This document shows positions 17,215 to 25,348 of a stretch of DNA of 37,187 bases, in pieces (the stretch's first letter is position 1; the number at the start of each line of letters is the position of its first letter). The stretch spans positions 1 to 37,187 of the forward strand of contig CALGSZ010000160.1 in assembly GCA_937901745.1 (NCBI GenBank), in the 5' to 3' direction. The notes under the pieces were generated by a model. That model saw nothing but the letters and a program-made list of their open reading frames with translations. It was not told the DNA's origin and did not search any database. A program made the position numbers and the translations under genes. Origin of the DNA: an uncultured Chloroflexota bacterium. GTDB taxonomy: Bacteria > Chloroflexota > Chloroflexia > Thermomicrobiales > UBA6265.

Positions 17215-18462
17215 ATGGCATCCGTGACCGCGAATAACACCGAGAATCTTGGCGCAGCGACGCTGCCGAAGACGGCGGACGCCGTCGTGATCGGAGGTGG
17301 CGTCATCGGCGCTTCGACCGCCTTCCAGCTCACACGGCATGGCGTGAAGAACGTCGTGCTCCTGGAGCGGCGGCAGCTGGGAGCGGGCGCGACAGGGAAG
17401 TCCGGCGCGCTCGTCCGCGCGCACTACACCAACGCGCCGGAGACACAGCTGACGCTGGCGAGCCTGCCGATCTTTCGCGAGTGGGCGGACCGTGTCGGGT
17501 ATGGCGACCCTGGCTTCGAGGCGGTCGGATTCGTGCGCGTCGTCCGGCCGGAAGACGAGGCGAAGCTGCGCGCCAATGTCGAGGTGCAGCGCGCGCTTGG
17601 CGGCGAGACATGGATCGTTTCGGCGGAGGAGCTGCGGGAGATCGAGCCGCTGATGCGCACTGACGACCTCACCTATGCCGCCTTCGAGCCGGGGAGCGGC
17701 TTCGCGGACGCGAACGGCACGGTCTATGGCTTCGCGGCGGCCGCGGCTGCCGGCGGCGCGCGGATCTGCACCCACACCGAGGCCACGGCTATCCTGACCG
17801 AGGGCGACCGCGTCTCGGGCGTCGCCACGAGCCAGGGCGTGATCTCGACGCGAGCCGTCGTCCTCGCCGCCGGCGCCTATGCCGACCGGCTCCTGCGGCC
17901 GCTTGGCGTGGATCTGGGGCTGGCGCCGCGCCGCGCTCGGGTCGTCGTCTTCCGCTGGCCGGCTTCGGTCGATCATCGGCGGCGACACCGCGTCGTGATC
18001 GATTCCACGCAGCATTCGTGGTTCCGGCCGGAAGGCGCGGCCTCGACGCTGATCGGCGCGGAGTCCGGTGTCCGGGAATCGCCCGATCCCGATGTCTGCC
18101 CGGAGGTGATCGAGCAGGACTATGTCGAGCACGCTCGCCGGGCGCTCGCGGCGCGCTTCCCAGCCTTCGCCGACGCGACCATGCGAGGCGGCTGGTCTGG
18201 CGTCTTCATGCAGAGTCCCGACGACCACCCAATCATCGACCAGCTGCCGCAAGTGTCCGGTCTCTATGTCATGACGGGCGACAGCGGCACCTCCTTCAAG
18301 ACCGCGCCGGCGATCGGCATCTGCCTGGCCGAGTGGATCACCGAGGGTGCCCCGAAGCTGGTCGACTTGACGCCGTTCCGCGCCAGCCGCTTCGCCGAGG
18401 GGAAGCCGTGGGTGGACGAGAATGCGTACGCCAGCGAGGTCGAGCGGACGATAAGCCGTTAG
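17215..18462 (+). CDS. FAD-dependent amine/amino-acid oxidase (DadA/sarcosine oxidase-like)
   Basis: 415 aa. The N-terminal Rossmann motif VVIGGGVIGASTAFQL (24-39) with Glu51 at the end of the second strand binds the ADP part of FAD. GKSGALVRAHY follows, as in the SoxB/DadA branch. The C-terminal FAD block is GLYVMTGDSGTSFKTAPAIG. The family oxidises secondary or N-substituted amino acids (sarcosine, dimethylglycine, D-amino acids); the exact substrate is not readable. Start ATG 17215 has GAGGGAGG just upstream. It is the first gene of a plus-strand set with an MBL-fold hydrolase (93-bp gap) and a cyclase-family hydrolase (44-bp gap), probably one catabolic operon. A divergent palindrome at 17142 may be its operator. 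Confidence 0.9.
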   Translation: MASVTANNTENLGAATLPKTADAVVIGGGVIGASTAFQLTRHGVKNVVLLERRQLGAGATGKSGALVRAHYTNAPETQLTLASLPIFREWADRVGYGDPGFEAVGFVRVVRPEDEAKLRANVEVQRALGGETWIVSAEELREIEPLMRTDDLTYAAFEPGSGFADANGTVYGFAAAAAAGGARICTHTEATAILTEGDRVSGVATSQGVISTRAVVLAAGAYADRLLRPLGVDLGLAPRRARVVVFRWPASVDHRRRHRVVIDSTQHSWFRPEGAASTLIGAESGVRESPDPDVCPEVIEQDYVEHARRALAARFPAFADATMRGGWSGVFMQSPDDHPIIDQLPQVSGLYVMTGDSGTSFKTAPAIGICLAEWITEGAPKLVDLTPFRASRFAEGKPWVDENAYASEVERTISR

Positions 18463-18554
18463 CGCGGGAGCGTGGGTGACGTCCGGCGCTCTCCGGGCGC
18501 GTCGTGGACTGGCGCCCTCCCCTGCTTGCAGCGAGGCTGTCCGCTGGAGGGACG

Positions 18555-19325
18555 ATGCACGAACTCTATCTCTTGCACCTGGGGCGGGTCTATTACGATC
18601 CCAAGAATGCCGATGATCCCTGGGGACAGGTTCCCGGCTACCTGATCCGGACCGCCAGCGGCCGCAACATCCTCGTCGATACCGGCAACCCGGTCATCCC
18701 CGGCGGCAAGACGCAACGGTGGTACTCCAAGGAGCTGATCATCGAGACGTTGCCGGGCGATGACATCGTTGATCGCCTGGCTCATCTCGGCCTGCGGCCC
18801 GAGGATATCGACCTCATCATCTCGACGCATCTCGACTTCGACCATTGCGGACGGCACGACGTCTTCGCGCCGCTCGGCACCGAGGTGCTGGTTCAACGGC
18901 GGCACCTCGAAATACTGCCCTCAGATCCGGAACGGTACGAGCCGCCCCTCTGGAATCTCCCCGGCCTGCGCTACACCGAGCTGGACGGCGACACCGAGAT
19001 CGAGCCGGGCTTGCGCGTTCTAGAGACCTCTGGCCACTCGATCGGGCATCAGTCAGTTTATGTCGAGACGACCGATGGGCCGGTCATCATCGCCGGTGAT
19101 GCGATCGCGCGTGAGCGGGAGGTGAGGCTGCGGCGCGTGCCATCGTGGGTGGAGGACGTGCCGGCCGCGCTCGCCACGATTGACCGCCTACTGCGGTTGG
19201 CCGAAGAGACCGGCGCCTACCTTATCTATGGCCACGAGATGAGCCAATGGCAGAGCCTGCCGCACAGTCCGGAGCCGTTTCGCCGTCCCCGTGCTGAGGA
19301 GGCGCCGGCCGGAATCGCGGGGTGA
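18555..19325 (+). CDS. Metallo-beta-lactamase-fold hydrolase (N-acyl-homoserine-lactonase-like family)
   Basis: 256 aa. The metal motif is THLDFDHCG (91-99), with His92, Asp94, Asp96 and His97; further ligands come from SGHSIGHQS (His165), AGD (Asp182) and the late IYGHE. The N-terminal YLIRTASGRNILVDTG is typical of the AiiA-like branch. AiiA itself has HxHxDH, so Asp94 replaces one His here; lactone or ester hydrolysis remains plausible but quorum quenching should not be assumed. ATG 18555 follows GGAGGG. The neighbours (FAD oxidase upstream, cyclase downstream) point to a small-molecule degradation pathway rather than signalling. Confidence 0.88.
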   Translation: MHELYLLHLGRVYYDPKNADDPWGQVPGYLIRTASGRNILVDTGNPVIPGGKTQRWYSKELIIETLPGDDIVDRLAHLGLRPEDIDLIISTHLDFDHCGRHDVFAPLGTEVLVQRRHLEILPSDPERYEPPLWNLPGLRYTELDGDTEIEPGLRVLETSGHSIGHQSVYVETTDGPVIIAGDAIAREREVRLRRVPSWVEDVPAALATIDRLLRLAEETGAYLIYGHEMSQWQSLPHSPEPFRRPRAEEAPAGIAG

Positions 19326-19368
19326 ACGAGTAGCGTCCGGCGCGCGGTCCGCGCGAGGAGGAGGCACG

Positions 19369-20037
19369 GTGCCTGTCATCGATCTCTCCCACCCGATTGA
19401 CGCCAATGTGCCGATGTTCCCCGGTCACCCCGGCCCCGTGATCGAGGAGTATTTGAGCCGAGCCGCCTCCGAGGCCTCCTACGCGCCGGGGACGAGCTTT
19501 GTCATCCATCGCTATTCTTTTCTCGGCAACACCGGGACCTACCTCGACGCGCCGTTTCACCGCTTCGCTGACGGCGAAGACCTGGCGACGCTTCCACTGA
19601 CAAGCACCGTTGATCTCCCCGGCGTCGTCATTGACGCGCGGCCGGCGGTGTCAATGGGCGAGTTCGGGATCGGCCCGGGCAACGTTAGGAGCGTGAGCGT
19701 TGATGTAAGGGGGCGAGCCGTCTTGCTGCTGACCGGTTGGGATCGGCATTGGGGCACGCCCGCCTACCTTGGCGAAAAGCCGTATCTCACCGGAGAGGCA
19801 GCCGCGATCCTGCGCGAATACGGCGCCGCACTCGTCGGCATCGATACCTGGAACATTGATGACGTCGCTGACCGGACGCGGCCGGCGCACACGGTCCTGC
19901 TCCGTGGCGGCATTCCCATCGTCGAGAACCTGCGTGGACTCGACGCCCTTCCGCCGTTCGACTTCCGCTTCTTCGCCGCGCCGCTGCCGATACGCGGCGG
20001 CTCCGCCATCCCGGTCCGCGCCTTCGCCATCGTGTGA
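19369..20037 (+). CDS. Cyclase family protein (kynurenine-formamidase-like) with altered metal motif
   Basis: 222 aa from GTG 19369, preceded by AGGAGGAGG. It opens VIDLSHPIDANVPMFPGHPG, typical of the cyclase/KynB family of metal-dependent amide or ester hydrolases. LLTGWDRHWG and VGIDTWNIDD are further family blocks. The signature HxGTHxDxPxH appears as NTGTYLDAPFH (54-64): Asn54 and Tyr58 stand where the two metal-binding histidines usually are, while Asp60 and His64 remain. This may define a subfamily with different metal binding. It is the last gene of the FAD oxidase / MBL hydrolase / cyclase set. A weak CTAGC/GCTAG dyad lies about 35 bases after the stop. Confidence 0.87.
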   Translation: MPVIDLSHPIDANVPMFPGHPGPVIEEYLSRAASEASYAPGTSFVIHRYSFLGNTGTYLDAPFHRFADGEDLATLPLTSTVDLPGVVIDARPAVSMGEFGIGPGNVRSVSVDVRGRAVLLLTGWDRHWGTPAYLGEKPYLTGEAAAILREYGAALVGIDTWNIDDVADRTRPAHTVLLRGGIPIVENLRGLDALPPFDFRFFAAPLPIRGGSAIPVRAFAIV

Positions 20038-20251
20038 CCGACATCGAGGCCTCTCTTGCGCGTGTTGTTGACCTAGCTGCCGGCTAGTTGCACATTCGCG
20101 CGACATCGGTACTCCTGGGCGAGCGATAAGCGGGTATCATCCCTGATACGCTGCGAAGAGCATGATGTTCCCCGCGCATTCGGCTGATTGCGGCGGAGAT
20201 ACGCGTGTCTGAGCCGCTCTCGGGCGGTATGTGGTCATGAGCGTGAAGTAG

Positions 20252-23200
20252 ATGGGCTCGATCGATGCGCTGAGTCCTGCCCAGCGGGCGATTGTGATCG
20301 CGCCGCCGCGGCATCTCCTTGTCATCGCCGGTCCCGGCAGCGGCAAGACGCGCATCATCGTCGACCGGATCGCCCACCTGCTCGAGCGGGAGCATTGCGC
20401 GCCGGATCAAGTCGTCGCGCTGACCTTCACGATCAAGGCCGCGGAGGAACTGAAGGACCGACTCGCCGCCGCGCGGATCGTGGGCGTGGCCGCATCGACG
20501 TTTCATCACTTCTGCGCCCGGCTCCTCCAGGATCATGGCGCGGCGATCGGCTTGAAGCCGCCCATCCGCATTGCCGATGAGGCCCTGCAGGAGAAATTCG
20601 TGCAGGACGCGGCGCGGCGCGCCGGCTACGACTTGGTGAGGTCTCGCTATCCCCTAACTCCGCGCGGAGTGCTCGACTACATCAGCCGCCGCAAGCGGCG
20701 CGGACTCGAGCCTGGGACGCCGCTGGAGGACCAGCTGCCTGACCTCGCGGATGCGCTGGCGATCCTGGACAAGGAGTATTGCTGGCTGCTTCGCGAGGCG
20801 GAGACGCTCGACTTCGACGATCTCATCTCGCGCGCGATCGAGCTGCTTCGCGGCGATGCTGAAACGGCGACGATCGTTCGGCGGCGGTGTCGCCTGCTGT
20901 TCATTGACGAGTTTCATGACGTCTCGCCCGAGCAATACGCTTTGATCAACGAGATCGTGCCGCCGCGGCGCCGGTCGCGCCGAGCCGCTCACCGCGACGA
21001 GGAAGAGCGATCGGATGGCGCGGCGATCATGGTCGTCGCCGATCCAGATCAGGCCATCTTCGGTTGGCGCGGGGCTGAGCCGAATAAGCTTCTGCCCAAA
21101 TTTCAAGAGGACTACCGACCCACTTGCTACACGCTGGTCGAGAATTTCCGCTCCACCCGCAACATCGTCCGCGCCGCCACCCATCTCATGAGCGACCGGG
21201 GGCAGCGCCAGCTGCGCAGCGTAGCGGAAGAGGACGGTCACCCCATCTTCTGCCTCTGCTTTCTGGATACCGCGCAAGAGGCGGAGAAGCTTGCGCAGCT
21301 CATCACGCGGGCGGTCACAGAGGGCAGCTATCGCAACTTCGATGACGTCGCGATTCTCTACGCCCTCCACGACCGGGCAAATGACGCCGAGCACGCGCTC
21401 CTACGGCATGGCATCCCGATCCGGCGCATCAGGAAGGGCCGGTTCTTCGATGAGCCGGATGTCCAAGAAGTGTTGCGGCACCTCGACCTAATCGCCGTCG
21501 CGTCCGATCTCTCCTTCGAGCCGGCGCTGAATTGGCCGCACGTTGTGGTGGACGAGCTGACGATGATCCACCTGCGGCGCCAGGCTCGGCTCGCGGGGAC
21601 GCGCTTGATCGACTTCGCCCGCTCGCTCACCCCGGAGTCGCCAGACGTCACCCCGCTGACGCGCGTCGCTATTCACCGATTCCTCTCGGGTGTTGTCGCA
21701 AAGTTGCAGCCGCTTGCGAACGGGCCGGTGGATCAGTTGGTTGGCGCGCTCCTGACCGCGCTCGAGTGCCGGCGCTCCCCATTTGCGGTCGATGATCGAG
21801 CGACTGTTGGTGGCTTTCTCGAGTTCCTGGGCAGTCCGCTTCAGGAGACCGCGTTTCGGCTGCGGGAGGCGATTGCGTGTGGCCGGCCGATCGTCTTGTG
21901 TCCGTTCTCCCATTCGGATCTCGACGCCGTCGCGGCCACGGCGATTCTGCGCTACACCCTGCAGGAGTATCTCGGCCATCCAGTCTCGGTCGCCGGCGAC
22001 CGGGAGTCGCGCGAGGAGTTCGTCGTCTGCCTCGGCGAGCGGGCGGGGCTAGGAGATGCCGTATGCCTGACGGAGCGTGTCTCGGGCGGAGTCCGCTACG
22101 GCTTGGCAATTCAAGCTTGGCGGCTCGCGCAACTCCTGCTGATGGGATACGAGACGCTGGACCGCGGTCGCTTCGTCATCCTCGATGTGGAGACAGGGAG
22201 CCTCGACGCGAACCGCGCCGAGTTGATCGAGGTAGCCGCCGTTCGTGTCGAGAATGGCCGGCTGTCGGGCGAGGAATTCACATCGCTCGTTCGTCCGACC
22301 CATCCGCGAGCCCTGACGAGCGACGCGCGAGAACTGACTGGACTCACGTGGGCGCACCTCGCAGATGCTCCGTCCGCCGCCGAGGTCATCCCGGAACTGC
22401 TCGCGTTTCTCGGGGACGATACCGTCGTCGGCCACAACTACGACGGCTTCGATGGGCGGATCTTGGCCCGCTATGCCCGCGAGTTCGGCTACGCGCTGGA
22501 CAACTACTCGCTGGACACGCTGCGCTTGGCGCAACGTTTGCTGCGCGGCGAGAGCCACTACGACCTCCAGAGCCTTTCGCGCCGGTTCGCGCCTCGCGCG
22601 CGTCCTGTGCACCGAGCGCTGCCCGATGCGAAGGCAGCGGCAGAGGTGCTGCTCGGGCTCCTAGACGAGTTGCGGCGCGACCGAGAAGTCGACGCCCTGC
22701 CTGAGGTGTTGCCACTCGTCGCCGCTGGCATCTACGCGAGTGGCGCGGACGACCGGGACGAGAACCGGCTCTTGCTCGACGCTGCAAGCTGGGTCGAGCG
22801 CACGGGCAGCGCCAGCCAGCCGCTCGTGGATCTGCGCTCGCTCGCGCCGCCCGAAGATCTCGATTCGGCTCTCCACTGGCTTCGTGCTCGCCCCCGGGCC
22901 GAGGAACCAGATCAGGAGCGATGGGAGCGGCTGCGCGCCGGTTGGCAGGAGGTCCTGCCGCGGTTTCTCGAGGCGTCGGACGACGCTTCCCTGGCAAGCT
23001 TTCTGACGTACGCCCGGCTGGCCACCTCCTTGGACATCGAGCAGGAAGGCGACGGGCGCGTCACCATGATGTCGATCCACAGCGCCAAGGGGAGAGAATG
23101 GCCGCTTGTCTTCCTGATTGGCCTCGAGGAAGGTGTGCTCCCGAGCTGGCTCGCCAGAAACGACGAGGAGATAGCGGAGGCGCGCCGAGCTCTGTACGTC

Positions 23201-23332
23201 GGCATGACGCGGGCGCGGCGCCAGCTGATCCTAACTTTCGCGCATCATTCGCTGGGATGGAATCGGGAGCGCTCGCGATTCCTCGCCGAGCTGCCGGCCG
23301 ACCTCACCACGTGGCGCTGCTATTGCGGGTAG
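20252..23332 (+). CDS. UvrD/Rep-type helicase with an inserted DEDDh 3'-5' exonuclease domain
   Basis: 1026 aa. Superfamily 1 helicase motifs: I AGPGSGKT (26-33), Ia LTFTIKAAEELKDR, II LLFIDEFHDVSPEQ (215-228), III VVADPDQAIFGWRGA (261-275), IV YTLVENFRSTRNIV (293-306), V VTMMSIHSAKGREW (937-950), VI EARRALYVGMTRARRQ (976-991). Between IV and V, residues 640-808 form a complete DnaQ-like exonuclease: ILDVETGS (Asp645, Glu647), GHNYDGFDGRIL (Asp734) and HRALPDAKAA (His787, Asp792). Residues 545-630 contain PFSHSDLDAVAATAIL, of uncertain fold. A charged insert (238-257) separates motifs II and III. ATG 20252 is used because an in-frame TAG immediately precedes it. Inference: a DNA repair enzyme that unwinds and trims 3' ends; the gene stands alone. 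Confidence 0.93.
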   Translation: MGSIDALSPAQRAIVIAPPRHLLVIAGPGSGKTRIIVDRIAHLLEREHCAPDQVVALTFTIKAAEELKDRLAAARIVGVAASTFHHFCARLLQDHGAAIGLKPPIRIADEALQEKFVQDAARRAGYDLVRSRYPLTPRGVLDYISRRKRRGLEPGTPLEDQLPDLADALAILDKEYCWLLREAETLDFDDLISRAIELLRGDAETATIVRRRCRLLFIDEFHDVSPEQYALINEIVPPRRRSRRAAHRDEEERSDGAAIMVVADPDQAIFGWRGAEPNKLLPKFQEDYRPTCYTLVENFRSTRNIVRAATHLMSDRGQRQLRSVAEEDGHPIFCLCFLDTAQEAEKLAQLITRAVTEGSYRNFDDVAILYALHDRANDAEHALLRHGIPIRRIRKGRFFDEPDVQEVLRHLDLIAVASDLSFEPALNWPHVVVDELTMIHLRRQARLAGTRLIDFARSLTPESPDVTPLTRVAIHRFLSGVVAKLQPLANGPVDQLVGALLTALECRRSPFAVDDRATVGGFLEFLGSPLQETAFRLREAIACGRPIVLCPFSHSDLDAVAATAILRYTLQEYLGHPVSVAGDRESREEFVVCLGERAGLGDAVCLTERVSGGVRYGLAIQAWRLAQLLLMGYETLDRGRFVILDVETGSLDANRAELIEVAAVRVENGRLSGEEFTSLVRPTHPRALTSDARELTGLTWAHLADAPSAAEVIPELLAFLGDDTVVGHNYDGFDGRILARYAREFGYALDNYSLDTLRLAQRLLRGESHYDLQSLSRRFAPRARPVHRALPDAKAAAEVLLGLLDELRRDREVDALPEVLPLVAAGIYASGADDRDENRLLLDAASWVERTGSASQPLVDLRSLAPPEDLDSALHWLRARPRAEEPDQERWERLRAGWQEVLPRFLEASDDASLASFLTYARLATSLDIEQEGDGRVTMMSIHSAKGREWPLVFLIGLEEGVLPSWLARNDEEIAEARRALYVGMTRARRQLILTFAHHSLGWNRERSRFLAELPADLTTWRCYCG

Positions 23333-23422
23333 GCATCGCCGCCGAGCGCTCAAGGTACACCGAGCCACGCACCTGGTCGGAGATTGCGTGGCCAGGCGCG
23401 TGGCTCGGAGTCAGGTTCGATC

Positions 23423-23800
23423 TTATGAAACCGGGGATGCCGCCGGAGACCCTTCCGGCGAGGCAGCCGGTGAAGCCGCAGGAGACGCCGCGGGAGAAGC
23501 TGCCGGCGACGCGGCTGGCGATGCGGCTGGTCCGACCGGCGACGCGACCGGTACGGCTGGCGATGCAGCAGGGGAAGCAGCTGGAGAAGCAGCCGGCGAG
23601 GCCGCGGACGATGTCGTGGGCGATGTCGCTGCCCCGGCTTCAGTCGTTGCCGTCGCCTCGGGAGTGCTCGTTGGCTCTTCGTCGTCTTCGTCGTCGCCGC
23701 AGGCCGCAAGAACGGTGACGCTCAATGCCAGCACCGCGAACGCCGTCAGTAATCGTCGCCCCAGCGAGAGAAGCCTACCTTCCTGCCATGGCTTCGACAC
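23423..23800 (-). CDS. Small lipoprotein with Ala-Ser-Pro repeats
   Basis: 125 aa from GTG 23800, chosen because GGAGGGG lies just upstream; the frame is open to 23890 but that part is unlike a leader. LGRRLLTAFAVLALSVTVLAAC is a lipoprotein signal peptide with the lipobox ending at Cys34. GDDEDDEE and a Thr/Glu linker follow, then about 75 residues of AASP-type tandem repeats. Such tails are thought to act as flexible spacers from the membrane surface. No binding or enzymatic domain is present, so function is unknown. The plus-strand frame over the same bases is an antisense product of the repeat. Confidence 0.75.
   Translation of the reverse strand: MSKPWQEGRLLSLGRRLLTAFAVLALSVTVLAACGDDEDDEEPTSTPEATATTEAGAATSPTTSSAASPAASPAASPAASPAVPVASPVGPAASPAASPAASPAASPAASPAASPEGSPAASPVS
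23430..23680 (-). repeat. Tandem low-complexity repeat coding for (AASP)n
   Basis: Degenerate 12-base units encode Ala-Ala-Ser-Pro, interrupted once by PVPVASPVGP. Units vary at third positions, so the repeat is old or selected at protein level. It lies wholly inside the lipoprotein gene. Confidence 0.7.
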
Positions 23801-24457
23801 CGATCCCCTCCATCCTACAGCCGAGTGTGGCTTGAATCCCGGCCACGATTCCCACCCTGCGTCGTGCCGGTGGGCCTCGAATGCACCCAACGGCGCGGAT
23901 GCACGACGGCTCCGGCCGCGGATGCACGTACATAGTAGCGGAAAGTGCGTCTATCGTCAGCGATCTGGCGTGACCCGATTTCGCTAGATCATTCGTCGGC
24001 GGTCACGACTTTGCTATCGACGGCTTCGTCAGATGCTCGAGCAAGTGCGGCATGCATGGGACGATCATTCAGCTGGCGCAATCGGTTGCAGCGCCTCGCG
24101 ATTGCCCGAGCGAGGTCAATGACCGAGTGCCGCGGTAAATGGGAATTGACGATTCATCGTAGACGAAGGTAGAGGAGCCGGAGCCGTTGTACGTTGCCGA
24201 GATAGTAACGATTAGGATCGGGCCGGATGAGCCGCCAGCAAGCGATCTGATCGGTCGTTCTCACCTGGCGGCAGAGATGCCTAGTCTCGCGGACCCGTCG
24301 CTGGCAGGAGGCTGTTCGAACTAGATAGCAACTCGGGCCTGTTGCTTCACTATCGCTGGTGCTTGCACGCCTCAGGAGGTTACAACAACGCCTGCCTGAG
24401 GCGTGCGCTATAGTCAGCCCAGGAAGAGCACATAGGCACAGCGAGGTGGGAAGCGCG
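23801..24457. other. Long intergenic region before the inositol-monophosphatase-family gene
   Basis: About 650 bases with no convincing gene. Composition around 23940-24360 is lower in GC than the neighbours. A 54-codon stretch between stops on the minus strand (about 23993-24154, containing IDLARAIARRCNRLRQL) looks weakly coding but lacks a normal start and ribosome binding site. It could be a gene remnant. Two inverted repeats are present: GCCGCCAG / CTGGCGGC (24231-24272, 26-base loop) and the strong 12-bp dyad at 24365-24406. A TTCGAAC at 24315 is not part of a tRNA. Confidence 0.5.
24365..24406 (+). promoter_or_regulatory. Perfect 12-bp inverted repeat in the leader of the IMPase-family gene
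   Basis: GCACGCCTCAGG (24365-24376) and CCTGAGGCGTGC (24395-24406) are exact complements around an 18-base centre that contains AGGTTACAACAACG. It lies 52 bases upstream of GTG 24458 and is followed at once by a -10-like TATAGT (24409-24414). It may be an operator or a leader hairpin; no T tract follows, so it is not a standard terminator. Confidence 0.6.
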
Positions 24458-25348
24458 GTGAGCGGGAGCAACCACGGACGGTTCGAGCGGGAGTGGGCAG
24501 TTGCCACCGCAGCGGCGCGGGAGGCCGGCGCGGCGATCCGCGATCTCTACGAGCGGGCAGCTGCCGCGACGTACGCCAAGGCGGACGGCTCCGCCGTGAC
24601 AGATGCCGATCTCGCGGCCGACCGCATTATCCGTGAGGCTTTGACGACCGCGTTCCCGGAAGACGCGATTCTGACTGAGGAGGGCGCGGACGATACGGAA
24701 CGCGTCGCCAATCCCCGCTGCTGGATCGTCGATCCGATCGACGGCACGAATCAGTTCATCGAGCGGACGGGCGAGTTCGAGGTGCTCATCGCCCTCGTCG
24801 AGGATGGGCAGCCGGTTGTGGCCGCGGTCTACCAGCCGACGACGGACCTCCTGCTGACCGCCGTCCGCGGCGCGGGCGCTTGGCTCGAGCGTGGCGGACA
24901 GCGGGAGCGCTTGCGGCTGCCCGCCGCGCCGGCTGACCGCGCGCCTCGTCTCATGACCTCGGTCTGGATGGGCGCGCCGGCGAATTTGCCCATTCTGGAG
25001 CAAGTCGCTGGCCGGCTCGGCGGCAACGGTGTCACCGTCTCGCCCCTCGGCGTCACCGTCCGGCGTTTCTTGCCTCCCGATCCCAAGACGGATGCCCTGA
25101 TCGGCTTCAACGACCGGCCGGGCGTGGTAATCGCCTGGGAGTGGGACTTCGCGGCGTCGGAGCTGATCATGTGCGAGGCCGGCGGCGCGGCGAGCGACCT
25201 CTGGGGCCGCCCCCACCGCTACAACAAACCCGTGCCCCGCAACTGTGGCGGCATCCTCCTCAGCGTCGATCCGGCAACCCACGAGCGGGTGCTGCGGGCT
25301 TTGGCTCCGGAGCTTCCCGCCCCGCCCCCCGACGACTGCTCAGCCTGA
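24458..25348 (+). CDS. Inositol monophosphatase family protein (IMPase/CysQ-like)
   Basis: 296 aa. The Mg-dependent phosphatase motifs are ILTEEGADD (Glu74/Glu75), WIVDPIDGTNQF (Asp92, Asp95) and the late AWEWDFAASELIMCEAGG (Asp about 231). These fit the family of inositol-1-phosphatases, fructose-1,6-bisphosphatases and 3'-phosphoadenosine 5'-phosphate (CysQ) phosphatases; the substrate cannot be assigned. GTG 24458 follows GAGGTGGGAAG; the upstream open frame to 24359 runs through the inverted repeat and is unlikely to be translated. The 3' end overlaps the convergent nagB by 9 bp. The 12-bp dyad upstream suggests regulated transcription. Confidence 0.9.
   Translation: MSGSNHGRFEREWAVATAAAREAGAAIRDLYERAAAATYAKADGSAVTDADLAADRIIREALTTAFPEDAILTEEGADDTERVANPRCWIVDPIDGTNQFIERTGEFEVLIALVEDGQPVVAAVYQPTTDLLLTAVRGAGAWLERGGQRERLRLPAAPADRAPRLMTSVWMGAPANLPILEQVAGRLGGNGVTVSPLGVTVRRFLPPDPKTDALIGFNDRPGVVIAWEWDFAASELIMCEAGGAASDLWGRPHRYNKPVPRNCGGILLSVDPATHERVLRALAPELPAPPPDDCSA

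Noticed and set aside
17125..18252. Minus-strand frame of 375 codons opposite the FAD oxidase
   Set aside because: Shadow frame; the plus strand has the GGGVIG FAD motif and a good ribosome binding site.
18555..19325. Calling the MBL-fold protein a quorum-quenching lactonase (aiiA)
   Set aside because: The metal motif is HxDxDH rather than HxHxDH and the neighbours suggest catabolism, so only the family is assigned.
23388..23987. Plus-strand Gly/Asp/Ala-rich repeat protein (199 codons)
   Set aside because: It is the antisense reading of the Ala-Ser-Pro repeat; only the minus strand has a lipoprotein signal and ribosome binding site.
24308..24336. TTCGAAC resembling a tRNA T loop
   Set aside because: Flanking bases do not pair to form a T stem and no acceptor or anticodon arms are present.
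24154..24507. Minus-strand frame of 117 codons upstream of the IMPase-family gene
   Set aside because: Overlaps the start of the real gene and the 12-bp dyad; Cys/Arg-rich sequence without family features or ribosome binding site.
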